Shown piece by piece: positions 10,531-20,419 of a stretch of DNA of 64,000 nucleotides. The stretch comes from Meconema thalassinum (Eukaryota > Arthropoda > Insecta > Orthoptera > Tettigoniidae), in contig OX336393.1 in the NCBI GenBank assembly GCA_946902985.2, positions 366,216,779-366,280,778 of the forward strand, written 5' to 3'. Positions within the stretch are counted from its first letter, which is position 1, and each line of letters begins with the position of its first letter. The notes beneath the pieces were generated by a model. That model saw nothing but the letters and a program-made list of their open reading frames with translations, did not search any database and was not told the origin of the DNA. Both the position numbers and the translations under genes were made by a program.

Positions 10531-11057
10531 GGTTGGTTGGTTGGTTGGTTCTTCAGTTTAGGGGCTGCGACAACGCGGTCATGTAGCCCCCTGTGCTTTG
10601 GGTGTGTGTAGAATCTGTCTAATATCCGGTGTTAATTGTGATGACTGTATTAGTGTATGTTATCTGTTTTCAATTCAAGTGAGGACTGCGTACATTGAAT
10701 TTCTCAAGTAGTTCCTACTTTTGCCGCCAAACGCCACCGTCAACGACTATTAGTTCATAACTCCATTACCAGATGCCACCGTAGTCGGCTCCTGGCGACG
10801 AACGTCGGAACCTAAGAGCGTTTGTCGAATGTTTAACCTATATATAATTTAGCTTCACACAGGTGTAATTAGTGGAAGGTTCTTTAACATACCATAAATC
10901 TAAGACATGGGACCGCCGGCTTTACTTCCCCTCCGAAGGAAGACATATTGAGGGATTTTTAACGTTCTTAAAAAAATCCAACGACTTTTGCCGGGTTTGA
11001 ACCCGCGATCATGGGCATAGAAGCTCAGCATGCTACCAACTACGCCACCGAAGCCGC
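10531..11057 (-). repeat. SINE B, full-length copy
   Basis: Minus-strand copy about 527 bp long. The tRNA-like head is at the right end (A box TGGCGTAGTTGG, B box GGTTCAAACCC). The body has 'aagagcgttaaaaa' and 'ccttccttcggaggggaag', and the left end is the 3' module terminating in GGTT repeats (CCAACC on the element strand). Confidence 0.9.
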
Positions 11058-11391
11058 TATTAACAAACTAAACATTAGTCCTTCTGAAAACAATAACAAT
11101 CGTGGTTAGATAACAAAGAAACGGTACAAAAACAAAGCGAACTCGCTTGCCCCTGTTGAAAACAAAAAGATTTGAAAATCTATATCTCATGATGATCAGT
11201 ATGAGACTTTAGTAGTCCTCCCCGCACACGGAGGAGGCATGCTCTGAATGAGACCATCAAGTTTATCTTGGGGTAAAAGGTAACACTCCTCTATGGCAGC
11301 GTCAGCATATGTTGATAGTCCAAACATTTGTTAAGCATTGTATATACATATAATGTAGACTACTGTATATATACGAGAGGTATAATAATAA

Positions 11392-11626
11392 TAATATCGT
11401 ATGTCCTCGGGTGCTGCGTGCAAGCTTTGTTATTTGACGCCCAAAGGGCAGCTTGCATGACGAATTTTGTTGATCCTTGGAGCGCTATGAAAGTCAAAGA
11501 GGTTAGGTATCTATGCTCCTTGACACTATAGCGCTTTCTAGTAGAGAATGGAGAAACGTTTTGTGTTGGCGGAAAATCCCGAGATTTATTTTGCCATTAT
11601 GAACACGGCCTACTGAATTCAAATGG
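11392..11626 (-). repeat. SINE D, 5'-truncated copy
   Basis: Matches 9427-9655 from the AAT tail through 'gaattcaaatggg' and then stops; the tRNA head is absent. Confidence 0.8.
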
Positions 11627-11629
11627 GAT

Positions 11630-12240
11630 GGTTCTCCTAAAAATCTATGTTACTGCAATTACTTAGGATACGTTAAACCGTTTCCTTCAAAGAGGTTGTA
11701 GTAACATGGATGCATGGGAGAACTACCCTCCGTACGCAGTTCCACCATGGGGCACATTTCTTCTTTTTGTTATGTTGCACAAGCTGGTGCAAACACTAAG
11801 TCTATAGAACGAACAATTACCCTGCTAGACATGTTTTAATACTGTGACGAAAACATTCTCCGCCCCTTCTTACGGTTTCGGCACTTCCTTACCTGGGGAA
11901 TCGTATTACCGTGGCGAGCATTTTATCCGAGTGTGTGGATCTTGCTGATTTACGAAGAAACCTTGGTTTGCAGATGACACTCAAACTTATATTAGCCGAT
12001 GACGTGGTGGCTGCCAAACATGTCATCCACTTCATAAGTGAGAGATGGTTCGAGCCAGCAATCTAAATTTTCAAGTGTACGTTTACTCAAAGACTTTGTT
12101 CTATTTTGAATTATGAATTTTTATCTACCGTAATTTTTGGTTTGTTATTATAATTATCAGTTTCATTTTCTTTATTATTTTAGGTCTCTTTTCATATTTA
12201 GTCGTCCACCTCAAAATTTTAAAATATTTTAAATTGTATA
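11630..12240. other. unassigned sequence
   Basis: No repeat end, RNA or coding feature was recognised between the truncated SINE D and the disrupted SINE B. Confidence 0.4.
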
Positions 12241-12242
12241 AT

Positions 12243-12265
12243 GGCGGCTTCGGTGGCGTAGTTAG
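12243..12265 (+). repeat. SINE B left part, disrupted
   Basis: 'ggcttcggtggcgtagttag' is the first part of the SINE B head. The rest of this copy resumes at 16560, so the 4.2-kb DNA element sits inside the SINE. About 45 bp of the head between the halves are missing. Confidence 0.75.
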
Positions 12266-12284
12266 CCCAGGCATATTAAATTTT

Positions 12285-12745
12285 AACCTAAAAAAAATAA
12301 TGTAAAGCTGAAATTTGGCATAGATGTTCGCTAGTACCCTAGTAACAAATCCTGGAAAGTCCCCATCTCTGCGTTGTCCGCGTCATAGTTTTTGGAGAGT
12401 TCAAAAGGGCTTAAATGGGGCCTAAATGTCCGAAACAGCATTTTTGCTTCCTGCGTTCAAAATATTGATCCAAAATCTGTTCTAATGAGCTTTGATAGTA
12501 ATAAGAGAAGGACTGCGTTAAATATAACGCTCTTATTGGTCGTAATTATTGCCATACATTTAAACAGATGAGTAATCAAACATTTTTAGCTCAACTTTTC
12601 TCAGGAAAATTTATCTAATTTGTCATTAGCTGGGACTTATCGTGTAAACAGCTGCTGATAGCGACTAAAGACCCGAAGTAAAAGTTGTAAATCACACTTG
12701 TAGCTTTAAAACGATATATTGCCCATGTTCATCCAACAAACAGCA
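12285..12745 (+). repeat. left long terminal inverted repeat
   Basis: Starts 'aacctaaaaaaaataatgt' and runs inward through 'ctgaaatttggcatagatg' and 'tcaaaatattgatcc'. Its inverse is at 16100-16535. Agreement is near-continuous for the outer 190 bp, then patchy with small indels. Confidence 0.85.
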
Positions 12746-13059
12746 GCAGAGATACAGTTACAAATATAAAAGTGCATGTGTGGCAGTCGCTTTCCGAACG
12801 AACGCCCATTTACGCTGGTGGGCTCCATCTATTCACCTTTGCTGACACCATTTTGTATCTTTGATCAAGAGCTTTTAGGATGGTATTCCATTGAATCCAG
12901 GTAAACTAGCAGAAACAGTTTGCATAGATCAAAACGAGTTTAATGCAGTTAGCAGTTAAACGTACATTCATAATATGCATAATTCAAATAATAACAAAAC
13001 AAAGCTTAAAAAGCTTTCTTTAGACAAAGAACACTTGCAAAACAAAGCTTACATCGGAC

Positions 13060-13870
13060 TCAATCGTCCTCATCATCGTCTGAGCGATCAAATGTGACGT
13101 TGCCACACGCTTTTCCACTGCAGTGTCCACACTTTAAGGAGCATTCTAAACCGGAACGTACACACTCACACCGGCTGCCACAAGAGATCTTGCAGTTGCA
13201 GGACCCCAAATTGAGATGATGATCTGGAGCAGCTGGAAGATGAGTTGTCACTGGTACTAAAGCTGAGTGTTGGATTTTCCATCCCCATTGGGTCAGGTCC
13301 AAGGAAAATCCTAACCATTCCTGAACTTGCAAATATACCCGCAGAGAATGTTGTTTGCATGCCACCGAAGTCGGCGGAAGTGAAGCCAGCTGAAATGATG
13401 CTGTGACCGGTTGTTTGGCAATTTTTTGGCTGTATTTCACAACCCGAAGTTCGTCGAGGCTTTTGCACACCAATTTGGCACTATCGTAGAGACAAATGGC
13501 GAACTTCTCTCCAGCTGATATTATGATCTTTTCATCTGGAGCCGTAGAGACGAATACCTTCATTTCCTCGCGTAAAGATGCGGAATCCATCAATATTTTC
13601 CGGGCTTGCTGTTTGATGTACTCTACCCACAGCTTTCCTGTGCGATATTTCTGGCTCATTGAAGAAAATGTGTCATGAAGCGACTCTTTGAGACGTAGAA
13701 GGCAAGGATATGATAGCAAGTCGTTGGCGGTACCTTCTTGGAATGCGGTAAAAAGCGCCTATATTTCGTCCTTGCCATCCTTCAGCCCGTCGTTCATGTT
13801 GAGTAACATTGTCCCGACAGCCTGTTTTGCCAGAAAATGCACTCTGTGGGCCCTATATCATGCACAGTTT
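13060..13870 (-). pseudogene. element protein, C-terminal part with CXC-like domain
   Basis: The uninterrupted frame 13719-13060 encodes 219 residues, and the reading continues upstream to about 13870 across a stop. It contains 'LPPTSVACKQHSLRVYLQVQ', 'DLTQWGWK', 'PVTTHLPAAPDHHLNL', then nine cysteines at residues 174-205 in the pattern C-x-C-x4-C-x3-C-x-C-x6-C-x3-C-x2-C-x4-C, and an acidic DDDEDD end. The cysteine pattern resembles CXC (Tesmin/TSO1-type) DNA-binding domains. Presence between long TIRs suggests a DNA-binding C-terminus of a mobilisation protein. The catalytic residues are unknown to me. Confidence 0.65.
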
Positions 13871-13954
13871 CGCGTTATTGATACATTTGAAATTGAAGGC
13901 ATAACGTAATCATTAACAGCGAGCTAATTGTAAGCCTACCTAGAATATGCGTGT

Positions 13955-14060
13955 CCAGTCATCATGTGAGCACGGTCAACGAGAAAGACAGGCCATGGCG
14001 CGTAAAGCTAATCCTTTTGTGACGTAGGCAATGTAGTGCTTGATGGTGCTTGTGCGTTTA
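13955..14060 (+). repeat. internal inverted duplicate of the element coding region
   Basis: 'gcacggtcaacgagaaagac' here matches the inverse of 15080-15175 (element strand 'gcacggccaacgagaaagac'), and similarity continues through 'ttttgtgac' and 'gcaatgtagtg'. The two copies face each other, so the element centre has been rearranged or hosts a second fragment in reverse. Confidence 0.7.
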
Positions 14061-15060
14061 AGTCTAGTGCAATTTATGAGCAGCAGGAATGCGATATTTT
14101 ATATCAATCTTCTTGAAATGGACCCAGTTTAGATGTTCCGTGTGTTTTCAAGCACGATAAATTTTACTGTATAGGTTTACAAAACTACACCAACTATAGA
14201 TAGCCTATTTACATGTTGAAGTTAATCGTAACAAAAATCCTCGCGAGCTAGGATTCAAGGGTGTATTGTGTCTTTAATAGCTGCAACGAGTATAGTAAGT
14301 TGAGTTGTAGAGCCTGTGACCTTCATTGTGAGTAACTTATGTGGACTTGAGCAGTGACACGAGTATAATTAGATCAAAGAAACTTAGAGTGAAAGTATTA
14401 TTTAGTTATTGATGTTTTTTTTAGGGCGGAACAGAAATTAATACGTTTATAGAAGAGATCTGCGGAATACACTCGCCACCGACTAACGACTAATATCAAT
14501 AGCTTCTATGAAGACAAGTGGTAAATGAATACCAGCATTTATACAGATTCAATGATGCAGACAAGATGACTACCTCATCGGCAGTATGACCATAGAATAT
14601 TATGTTCGTGAATATCTTTCTATTACAAAAACGTTTGATACATTTATGCATATCGTTCATCTATAAGAAAGCATGCATACATTTTCCAGCACTATTCATA
14701 GCTTTTCATAACCTTCCTGAACCCTTTGTAGTCGTCAAGTAATTCCACATAATTAACAAGCAACCGCCTGAGAAAGATACCATACCGGTACTCCTGAAAA
14801 GTATTACCTTGTGATCAACTACAACGACTAAAGATAAGTGATCTACTGGTTCTACTTAGAGTAATGAAAAAATAAGTAAATTGTGGCTAAGTATTGGACT
14901 TCATAAGATTGATCAGTGTAAGACTTGAGTAGTATGTTTTGCCAGAAACCATGGTTGTGTTGGGTCAATGCTTTTAACAGCGTGTTTTCTGATATGTATG
15001 GGTTAAGTACGATGTTCTAATTCTGTGATTTCAGCATCTTGTAGACAATAGGGTTTATGT
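14061..15060. other. unrecognised interior of the long-TIR element
   Basis: About 1 kb of AT-rich sequence between the two facing duplicates, with no recognisable frame. It may be an insertion that replaced the middle of the coding region. Confidence 0.45.
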
Positions 15061-15077
15061 TCACGTCATACATAACC

Positions 15078-15934
15078 CTACCGGAAGTGGTGCAACATCA
15101 CTACATTGCTGATGTCACAAAAGCGCACCAGGGCCAGTCTTTCTCGTTGGCCGTGCATGTGAGTCACTGACGATTTAGCGTATATTTCCGCCCAGAGCTC
15201 CTCCAAACCGCTTCCATTCATCACGTAGCCGATTGCCCCAAGAAACGACATCAGAAGGTGAAACGCGCCTAGACGAACAACCACGTTTTTGAGTTCCTCT
15301 GAAGTGTCCGATGCGACTATCTCTGCAACTTTCGCGTATAGGGGCTGGTCAAAGGTTACGAAACAAGTGCTTTCTTTCAGTTCCGCGCACTTGCGGCAAA
15401 CTTCAACGCGGAATATATAGTTGATGGATAGCTCGGTTCTAAGTTAATGAACGGCAGGGCATCAACTGACGTTGTCTGGGAAGCTGGTTGAGCATGAGCA
15501 GACAGTGACGTCTTCATAAAGCCGTTCCACGAAGCGGGTAAATTAATACCTGACCACCGTCCAGATAACCACAAGGAGTCCATCATCGACGCAATAGCCA
15601 CAGAGTATGGGGCTACCACAGTTAACTCCTTAATCTTGACGTCCTTTGAACCCTGAGAAGAAGGTTTCCGATACCACGAAATGTTGAACTTTCCCATCGC
15701 CGCAATCACACTAGCATTAGGACCTTCAGGTGTACGTGGGAGTGCAGATATTTCACTGTCAGGCGCTGAACCTGTGCACTTGATGCCTCCCATGCAGTGA
15801 AATGTGTTTCGCCCGTCCAATGTCCTTATGTTATAGTCAGCGTTGTCAAAGCAAAACTGCTTGAACGCTCCAGCATTCGGGATTGGACGTTCTTCACGAA
15901 GCGCTGAAACTTCGTACCTGTGGACTTCCGCCAC
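15078..15934 (-). pseudogene. element protein, N-terminal and middle part
   Basis: Two minus-strand frames are joined by one shift near 15380-15405. The first (15934-15377) holds 'QFCFDNADYNIRTLDGRNTF' followed by a glycine-rich HCMGG stretch. The second holds 'STCFVTFDQPLYAKVAEIV', 'VVVRLGAFHLLMSFLGAIGY' and 'GSGLEELWAEIYAKSSV', then loses the family pattern near 15165. The D-N-A-D, TFDQPLY and GAFHLLMSFLGAIG blocks are hallmarks I associate with this widespread uncharacterised family. Acidic residues in these blocks are candidate catalytic positions, by inference only. Confidence 0.65.
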
Positions 15935-16099
15935 ATTTACTGAAAATCCAAGACTGTTTAGAAAGTGAATTAATTGTTTCGATTATTGTTGGCCTGCTCC
16001 GACAGGCCGAGCGCTGTCACCTAGAAACGCGATCGGGTGCCTTTTCAACAGCGGTTATGCTTTGGGACCGTAACTCGGTAACCGTTTCTCGCATAGACA

Positions 16100-16535
16100 T
16101 GGGCAATGTAACAATGTAAAGCTAAAAGTATGCTTTATAACTTTTATTCTGGGTCTTTAGTCAATATCAGCAGTTGTTTAAAACATAATGACCTGCTAAT
16201 GACAAATTAATCAAATTTTCGTGTAAAAATTGTGCTAAAAATGTTAAATTGCCTTTTTTCCCTTCATCAATAGCAATAATTAGGCCTGACGAGTCCGTTA
16301 TCCTACTGGTTCATTTTTATTAATTGCTAAAGCTCGCAAGAACTAAATTTGGATCAATATTTTGAACGCAGGAAGCAAAAATGCTGTTTTTCGCACTTAG
16401 GCACCATTTAAGCCCCTTTGAACCCTCCAAAAACTATGACGCGGACACCGCAGAGATGGGGACATTTCAGGATTTGTTTCTAGGGTACTAGGGAACATCT
16501 ATGCCAAATTTCAGCTTTACATTATTTTTTTGAGG
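16100..16535 (-). repeat. right long terminal inverted repeat
   Basis: Inverse of 12285-12745. It ends 'cattatttttttgaggtt' against 'cattattttttttaggtt' for the left repeat read outwards. Confidence 0.85.
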
Positions 16536-16559
16536 TTGGCCGTGTTTTTTGCATATAAT

Positions 16560-17015
16560 GAAGCCGTCGGATTTTTTAAGAGCGTTTAAAATCCCTCACT
16601 ATGCCTTCCTTCGGAGGGGAAGTAAAGCCGGCGGTCCCATGTCATAGATTTATGGTATGTTAAAGAACCTTCCACTAAATACACCTGTGTGAAGCTAAAT
16701 TGGATACGTTAAGAATGTAAACAACGCTCTTAGGTTTCTACGTTCGTTGCCAAGAGCCGACTGCGGTGGCGTCTAGTAGCTAAGTTCTGAACTAGGCCTA
16801 GTAGCCGTTGACGGTGGCGTTTGGCGGCAAAAGTAGGAACTATTTGAAAAATTATAAGTTGCAGTCTGTACTTAAATTAAAAAAACAGATACACACACTA
16901 ATACAGCCATCACAATATTAACGCCGGTTATCAGACAGATTCTACACACACCCAAAGTACACGGGGCCACATGACCGCGTTGTCGCAGCCCCTAAACTGA
17001 GGAACCAACCAACCA
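16560..17015 (+). repeat. SINE B right part
   Basis: Continues the copy begun at 12243: 'gaagccgtcggatttttta', the body, and the 3' module ending 'ctgaggaaccaaccaacc'. Confidence 0.85.
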
Positions 17016-17039
17016 AATTTGTATAATTTAATCTGCGTT

Positions 17040-17260
17040 AAGAGGGGGAAGATGACCTCAATGTTCCACCCCTTAAAACAACAATAACTAAGTTCCTGAC
17101 ATTTACAAGTACTTTGTAGTCTATATAATTTTACATCGTTGAATCACAGCCTCAAGAATTCGTCCGGAGACTGAAAATAAAATTTGTACGTGTAACTCAT
17201 TTATAGGGGCAGATGACCTCGTAGTTCCGCCCCTTAAAACAACAATAACTAACTCATTTA
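17040..17260 (+). repeat. two copies of a short SINE-tail-like motif
   Basis: 'gatgacctcaatgttccac' with 'ccccttaaaacaacaataac' occurs at 17050-17092 and again at 17212-17255 with a few changes. A related inverse tail is near 6395-6425 ('gttattgttgttttaagg'). They look like 3' ends of an otherwise unrecognised SINE. Confidence 0.5.
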
Positions 17261-17261
17261 C

Positions 17262-17865
17262 AGTTGAACATTATTGAAAATTCCTGTGTTAATAAAGTCA
17301 TGCTCACACAAATATTAATAAAAACAGCCATGGAGAAAACCAAATATTGAAAAATAATAGTGGCCAAATTTGTTGTGGACCAGTGACCTGTGAAAATTAA
17401 ATACTGAAGTGATGAAGTGTCTAGTGAGGGTAGCGTGTGGCTGGGTAATGGGTGTTATCTATTCATCTGGAACATTTGATTATAAATTCTGTTATATTAC
17501 TTCAAACACGATGGCGAGATCATTAATTGCATGATGGCCTGTAGTATTTATTGTTTGGGAACAGCTGGCTTGGATTAATGAGATAGTGAAGCGTACAACC
17601 ACGAATAAGCTAGTCTGTAGCAACACTGGTCATTATATGACCCATTCAGAATTGAAGGTACTTAAAGTTGCGTTAGGATTAGTGTTTAAATTAAACACTT
17701 TGACGTACTGATACGCATTTTGTAAAATATTTCATTGATTTATGAATCATTTTTTTAATCACGAATCTCTAAACTCAGTAACTAAGGTCAGGACACCCCG
17801 CGGAACAGCAACGAAAATTCGAGCAACAGTGACAACCCACGTTACACAACAAACAGTTGGGAATT
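17262..17865. other. unassigned sequence
   Basis: AT-rich, no recognisable feature. Confidence 0.35.
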
Positions 17866-17867
17866 AT

Positions 17868-18522
17868 TGGCGTGCAGATGGCTTACGATCTGGAAAAGGC
17901 GAATGACATAGAACCCATTATGGAGAAGAATGAGAATTGAAGGACTGCCCGAAAAGTGAGGGTGATGAAAGAGATGTACGAAGGTGTGATGGTGCAAGTC
18001 TGGAGCAGTCTGGGTAAAACTAAGGAATTACCAGTGAGAGTAGGGTTACACCAGGGGTCTACTCTCAGTCCATATATCGTTGACCCTACACGTGACCCCT
18101 GGATGGTGCTAACCGACCGACAGCGAACAGGCGACCGGACATATCTCTCTCCCGGTCAAGATACAACAATGAACATGGAATGTAACCAATGAACCGCCAG
18201 TAACAACGCCGTCAGAACTTATCAATTTAAATAGCTGCTTATGTTTGACCTTTTAAAGCAGCAAGACGCCAAAACTTCAAGTTGGAGGTTACACTTATTG
18301 GAGTGCCCTTGTGTGAATTAATGATCTTTAAATATAAATTTAAGCAATATATGTTTGTTTTGTTGCTTTAAAATGTGTAAAATCAAATTAATAGCATAAC
18401 TTGAAATACTTTGTCAGTTGTTGAGAAAGGGGAAATTCAAAAGAGATGTTTGCAAGGATATGCTATTGTGTATACTGTTTATTCTGTGGAAAATTACATA
18501 TTGTATCTGTAAAGCCATACGC

Positions 18523-18557
<35 letters not shown>

Positions 18558-18990
18558 AATTTGACCTGGTAATTTGTTAGTTCACGATGTGAATAAAGCG
18601 GCGCCATGGAGCATGATGTTTGCCGACGATGTCGTACTCTGCGAACTGATCCGCGAGAATCTCCAAGAGTAGCTTGAAGAGTGGAAAAGGCTCAAGAAGA
18701 AATAGGAATGAGGATCAGCAGGGGAAATACAGAATGTATCGGTACGAGGGCAGAACAAGATTCCCATATTAACCTGTAGGAAGAAGAACTACCACTGGCC
18801 AGAAAGTTTAAATATCAGGGTTCCTACTGTATGTGCAAAGTGATGGGGGACTGGAGGCTGAAATACAGCACATCGTAAGCAGTGGTTGGATGAACTGGAG
18901 GAAACTGAGTGAAGTACTGTGTGTAGAACCCGGATGTTCAGGCATTAATAGGATGGATTGCAACACGGTATAGACATGTCAGTTCGTATA
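17868..18990 (+). pseudogene. RTE-like LINE RT remnant, interrupted
   Basis: 17868-18090 decodes in pieces to RT palm text: 'DLEKAND' (normally DLEKAYD), 'MKEMYEGVMVQVWSSLGKT' and 'VRVGLHQGSTLSPYI'. After about 490 bp of foreign sequence the palm resumes at 18600 with 'MMFADDVVLC', the FADD catalytic box, and then degenerates. Stops and shifts occur throughout. It is an old RTE-clade copy, different in sequence from the copy at 46.9 kb. Confidence 0.75.
18092..18580. repeat. insertion inside the LINE, ending in a SINE A-type tail
   Basis: Splits the LINE between the GLHQGS and FADD motifs. The right end is 'aaagccatacgctaaataaa' plus about ten AATA units (18519-18557), the 3' signature of SINE A/C. 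The left end is unrecognised. Confidence 0.6.
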
Positions 18991-18994
18991 TTAT

Positions 18995-19870
18995 AGACTA
19001 AAACCTTTCGTAATGTGCTATTTCCGTTTTGTTGTAATTTATTCAAAATATAAAAAAAAATCACTTAGAAATAAATTCAAATTTAAAATATTAGGAACAT
19101 TATTTCGAAGATCTCATAAATTAATATTTCATGTCTAAAGAAAAGAACATTCAATTCCGGTAAAAGCAACTTTTAATATTTGCTCTTTTCTCATGTTCTA
19201 TAATTTAAAAGAAAAAGCAATGCACAGGACTCCATTAAACATGAGCCTTCGCTTCAGGTCAGGGTAATTCAGACATTTTGAATAGAAATTCATTACTCCT
19301 AGAAATTTTTATTTTCAAATTCTAAGAATTTTTAGAGTACTCCATTATTTGTGTGTGTGTAACGGCTAAACATGCAATATTTCTACATGGAACTTATTTT
19401 CTACACCATACTGAACCCGCTGAGCTAAGGTTCATGTGATATTTTTTATAACAGAACATTTATGATGGGATGTCGTACCTTTGAACACACCCAGAAAGCC
19501 ACGTGGAGCTGAGAGCTCACGCTATACTCTTTGAAGTAGCGGTGAATCGCACTTTTGACTTTGGTGAAATCTACTAATTATTTATCTGAGGTCTTATTAA
19601 TTCATTTTATTTTTCCACGAGACACAGAATATTCCATTTCGTCTTGCAGCATTATTAAAACATTTTGGAGAATGTTATTTTCGCTTTAGGTAAGGTAATA
19701 TCCTTGCAGATACGCAAACAGGAGTGTATGTAGTCGCTCAACGACTTCGTTTTGACGACCTACTTCCTAGAGACACTCAGTGCCTTGCACTACGTCTGGA
19801 GAATCCGCCCCGTGTAGGTGTGAAATTGTATCTGTCCTATAAGACGTAGAGAATATCCGCTGTTTAGCGT
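18995..19870. other. unassigned AT-rich sequence
   Basis: No recognisable repeat ends or coding features. Confidence 0.35.
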
Positions 19871-19874
19871 TGAA

Positions 19875-20402
19875 GTGATTATCAGCTGCCATCGAGCACG
19901 AGAATACTACAATTCACTGTTATTTATGCACAGTGAGCTACCAGAAGCATATTGGGAAATAATAATTGGAAAGTATAGTGAATTGCATAACATTACCGGA
20001 ACACCACATTTTTGTACCCACGTGTTTGTGGAGGGCCAAGTGCCTGGTGGAAAATATACAGGTAAATGTGTTAGAACTACTTTGAATAAGTGTGATTATG
20101 ATTGTATAACATATTTAAATTGCCAAAGTGAATATTTCAATTCAAAAACGACGCATACTTCACGGATGCTACGTGATATAAAAGTGGCGTCATCACACGT
20201 GAAGAACCATAAAACAGTGCTTGCTCACGCATTAATTCACATCGACGAAATAAAGGCTGTGTTATCTACTGCAATTAAAGCCTGTAACATTTACTACAAA
20301 CATTGTATTTTTGAAAGTGAAAGAATGAACTACTCGATTTATTTCACCGCCCACGTGATCAGACTATTCTACACCATGTTTGAGACCGACATCATGGGCT
20401 AA
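19875..20402 (+). CDS. unrecognised 175-aa open frame
   Basis: The frame runs from the ATG at 19875 without a stop to TAA at 20400. It is Cys- and His-rich in the middle ('THVFVEGQVPGGKYTGKCV', 'NKCDYDCITYLNC') and helix-like towards the end. I recognise no family, signal peptide or transmembrane pattern. Splice sites or a transcription context are not evident. It is longer than most chance frames in such AT-rich DNA, so it may be a domesticated or mobile-element fragment, but a chance frame remains possible. Confidence 0.3.
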   Translation: MIISCHRAREYYNSLLFMHSELPEAYWEIIIGKYSELHNITGTPHFCTHVFVEGQVPGGKYTGKCVRTTLNKCDYDCITYLNCQSEYFNSKTTHTSRMLRDIKVASSHVKNHKTVLAHALIHIDEIKAVLSTAIKACNIYYKHCIFESERMNYSIYFTAHVIRLFYTMFETDIMG

Positions 20403-20419
20403 TACCATCACGGTATGAG

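Larger units (their letters stand above)
12280..16536 (-). mobile_element. long-TIR DNA element with CXC-like protein, unassigned
   Basis: About 4.25 kb bounded by long inverted repeats: 12285-12745 matches the inverse of 16100-16535. The outermost about 190 bp are closely similar, and similarity continues more weakly through 'cattagc' and 'taaagaccc' landmarks to 'cattgcccatgt'. The bases gcatatta (12271) and gcatataa (16551) just outside could be an 8-bp target duplication. The recognisable coding remnants are on the minus strand and broken. I know the protein type as a recurrent uncharacterised, multi-copy family in arthropods and cnidarians, but cannot assign a named transposon superfamily. 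Confidence 0.75.
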
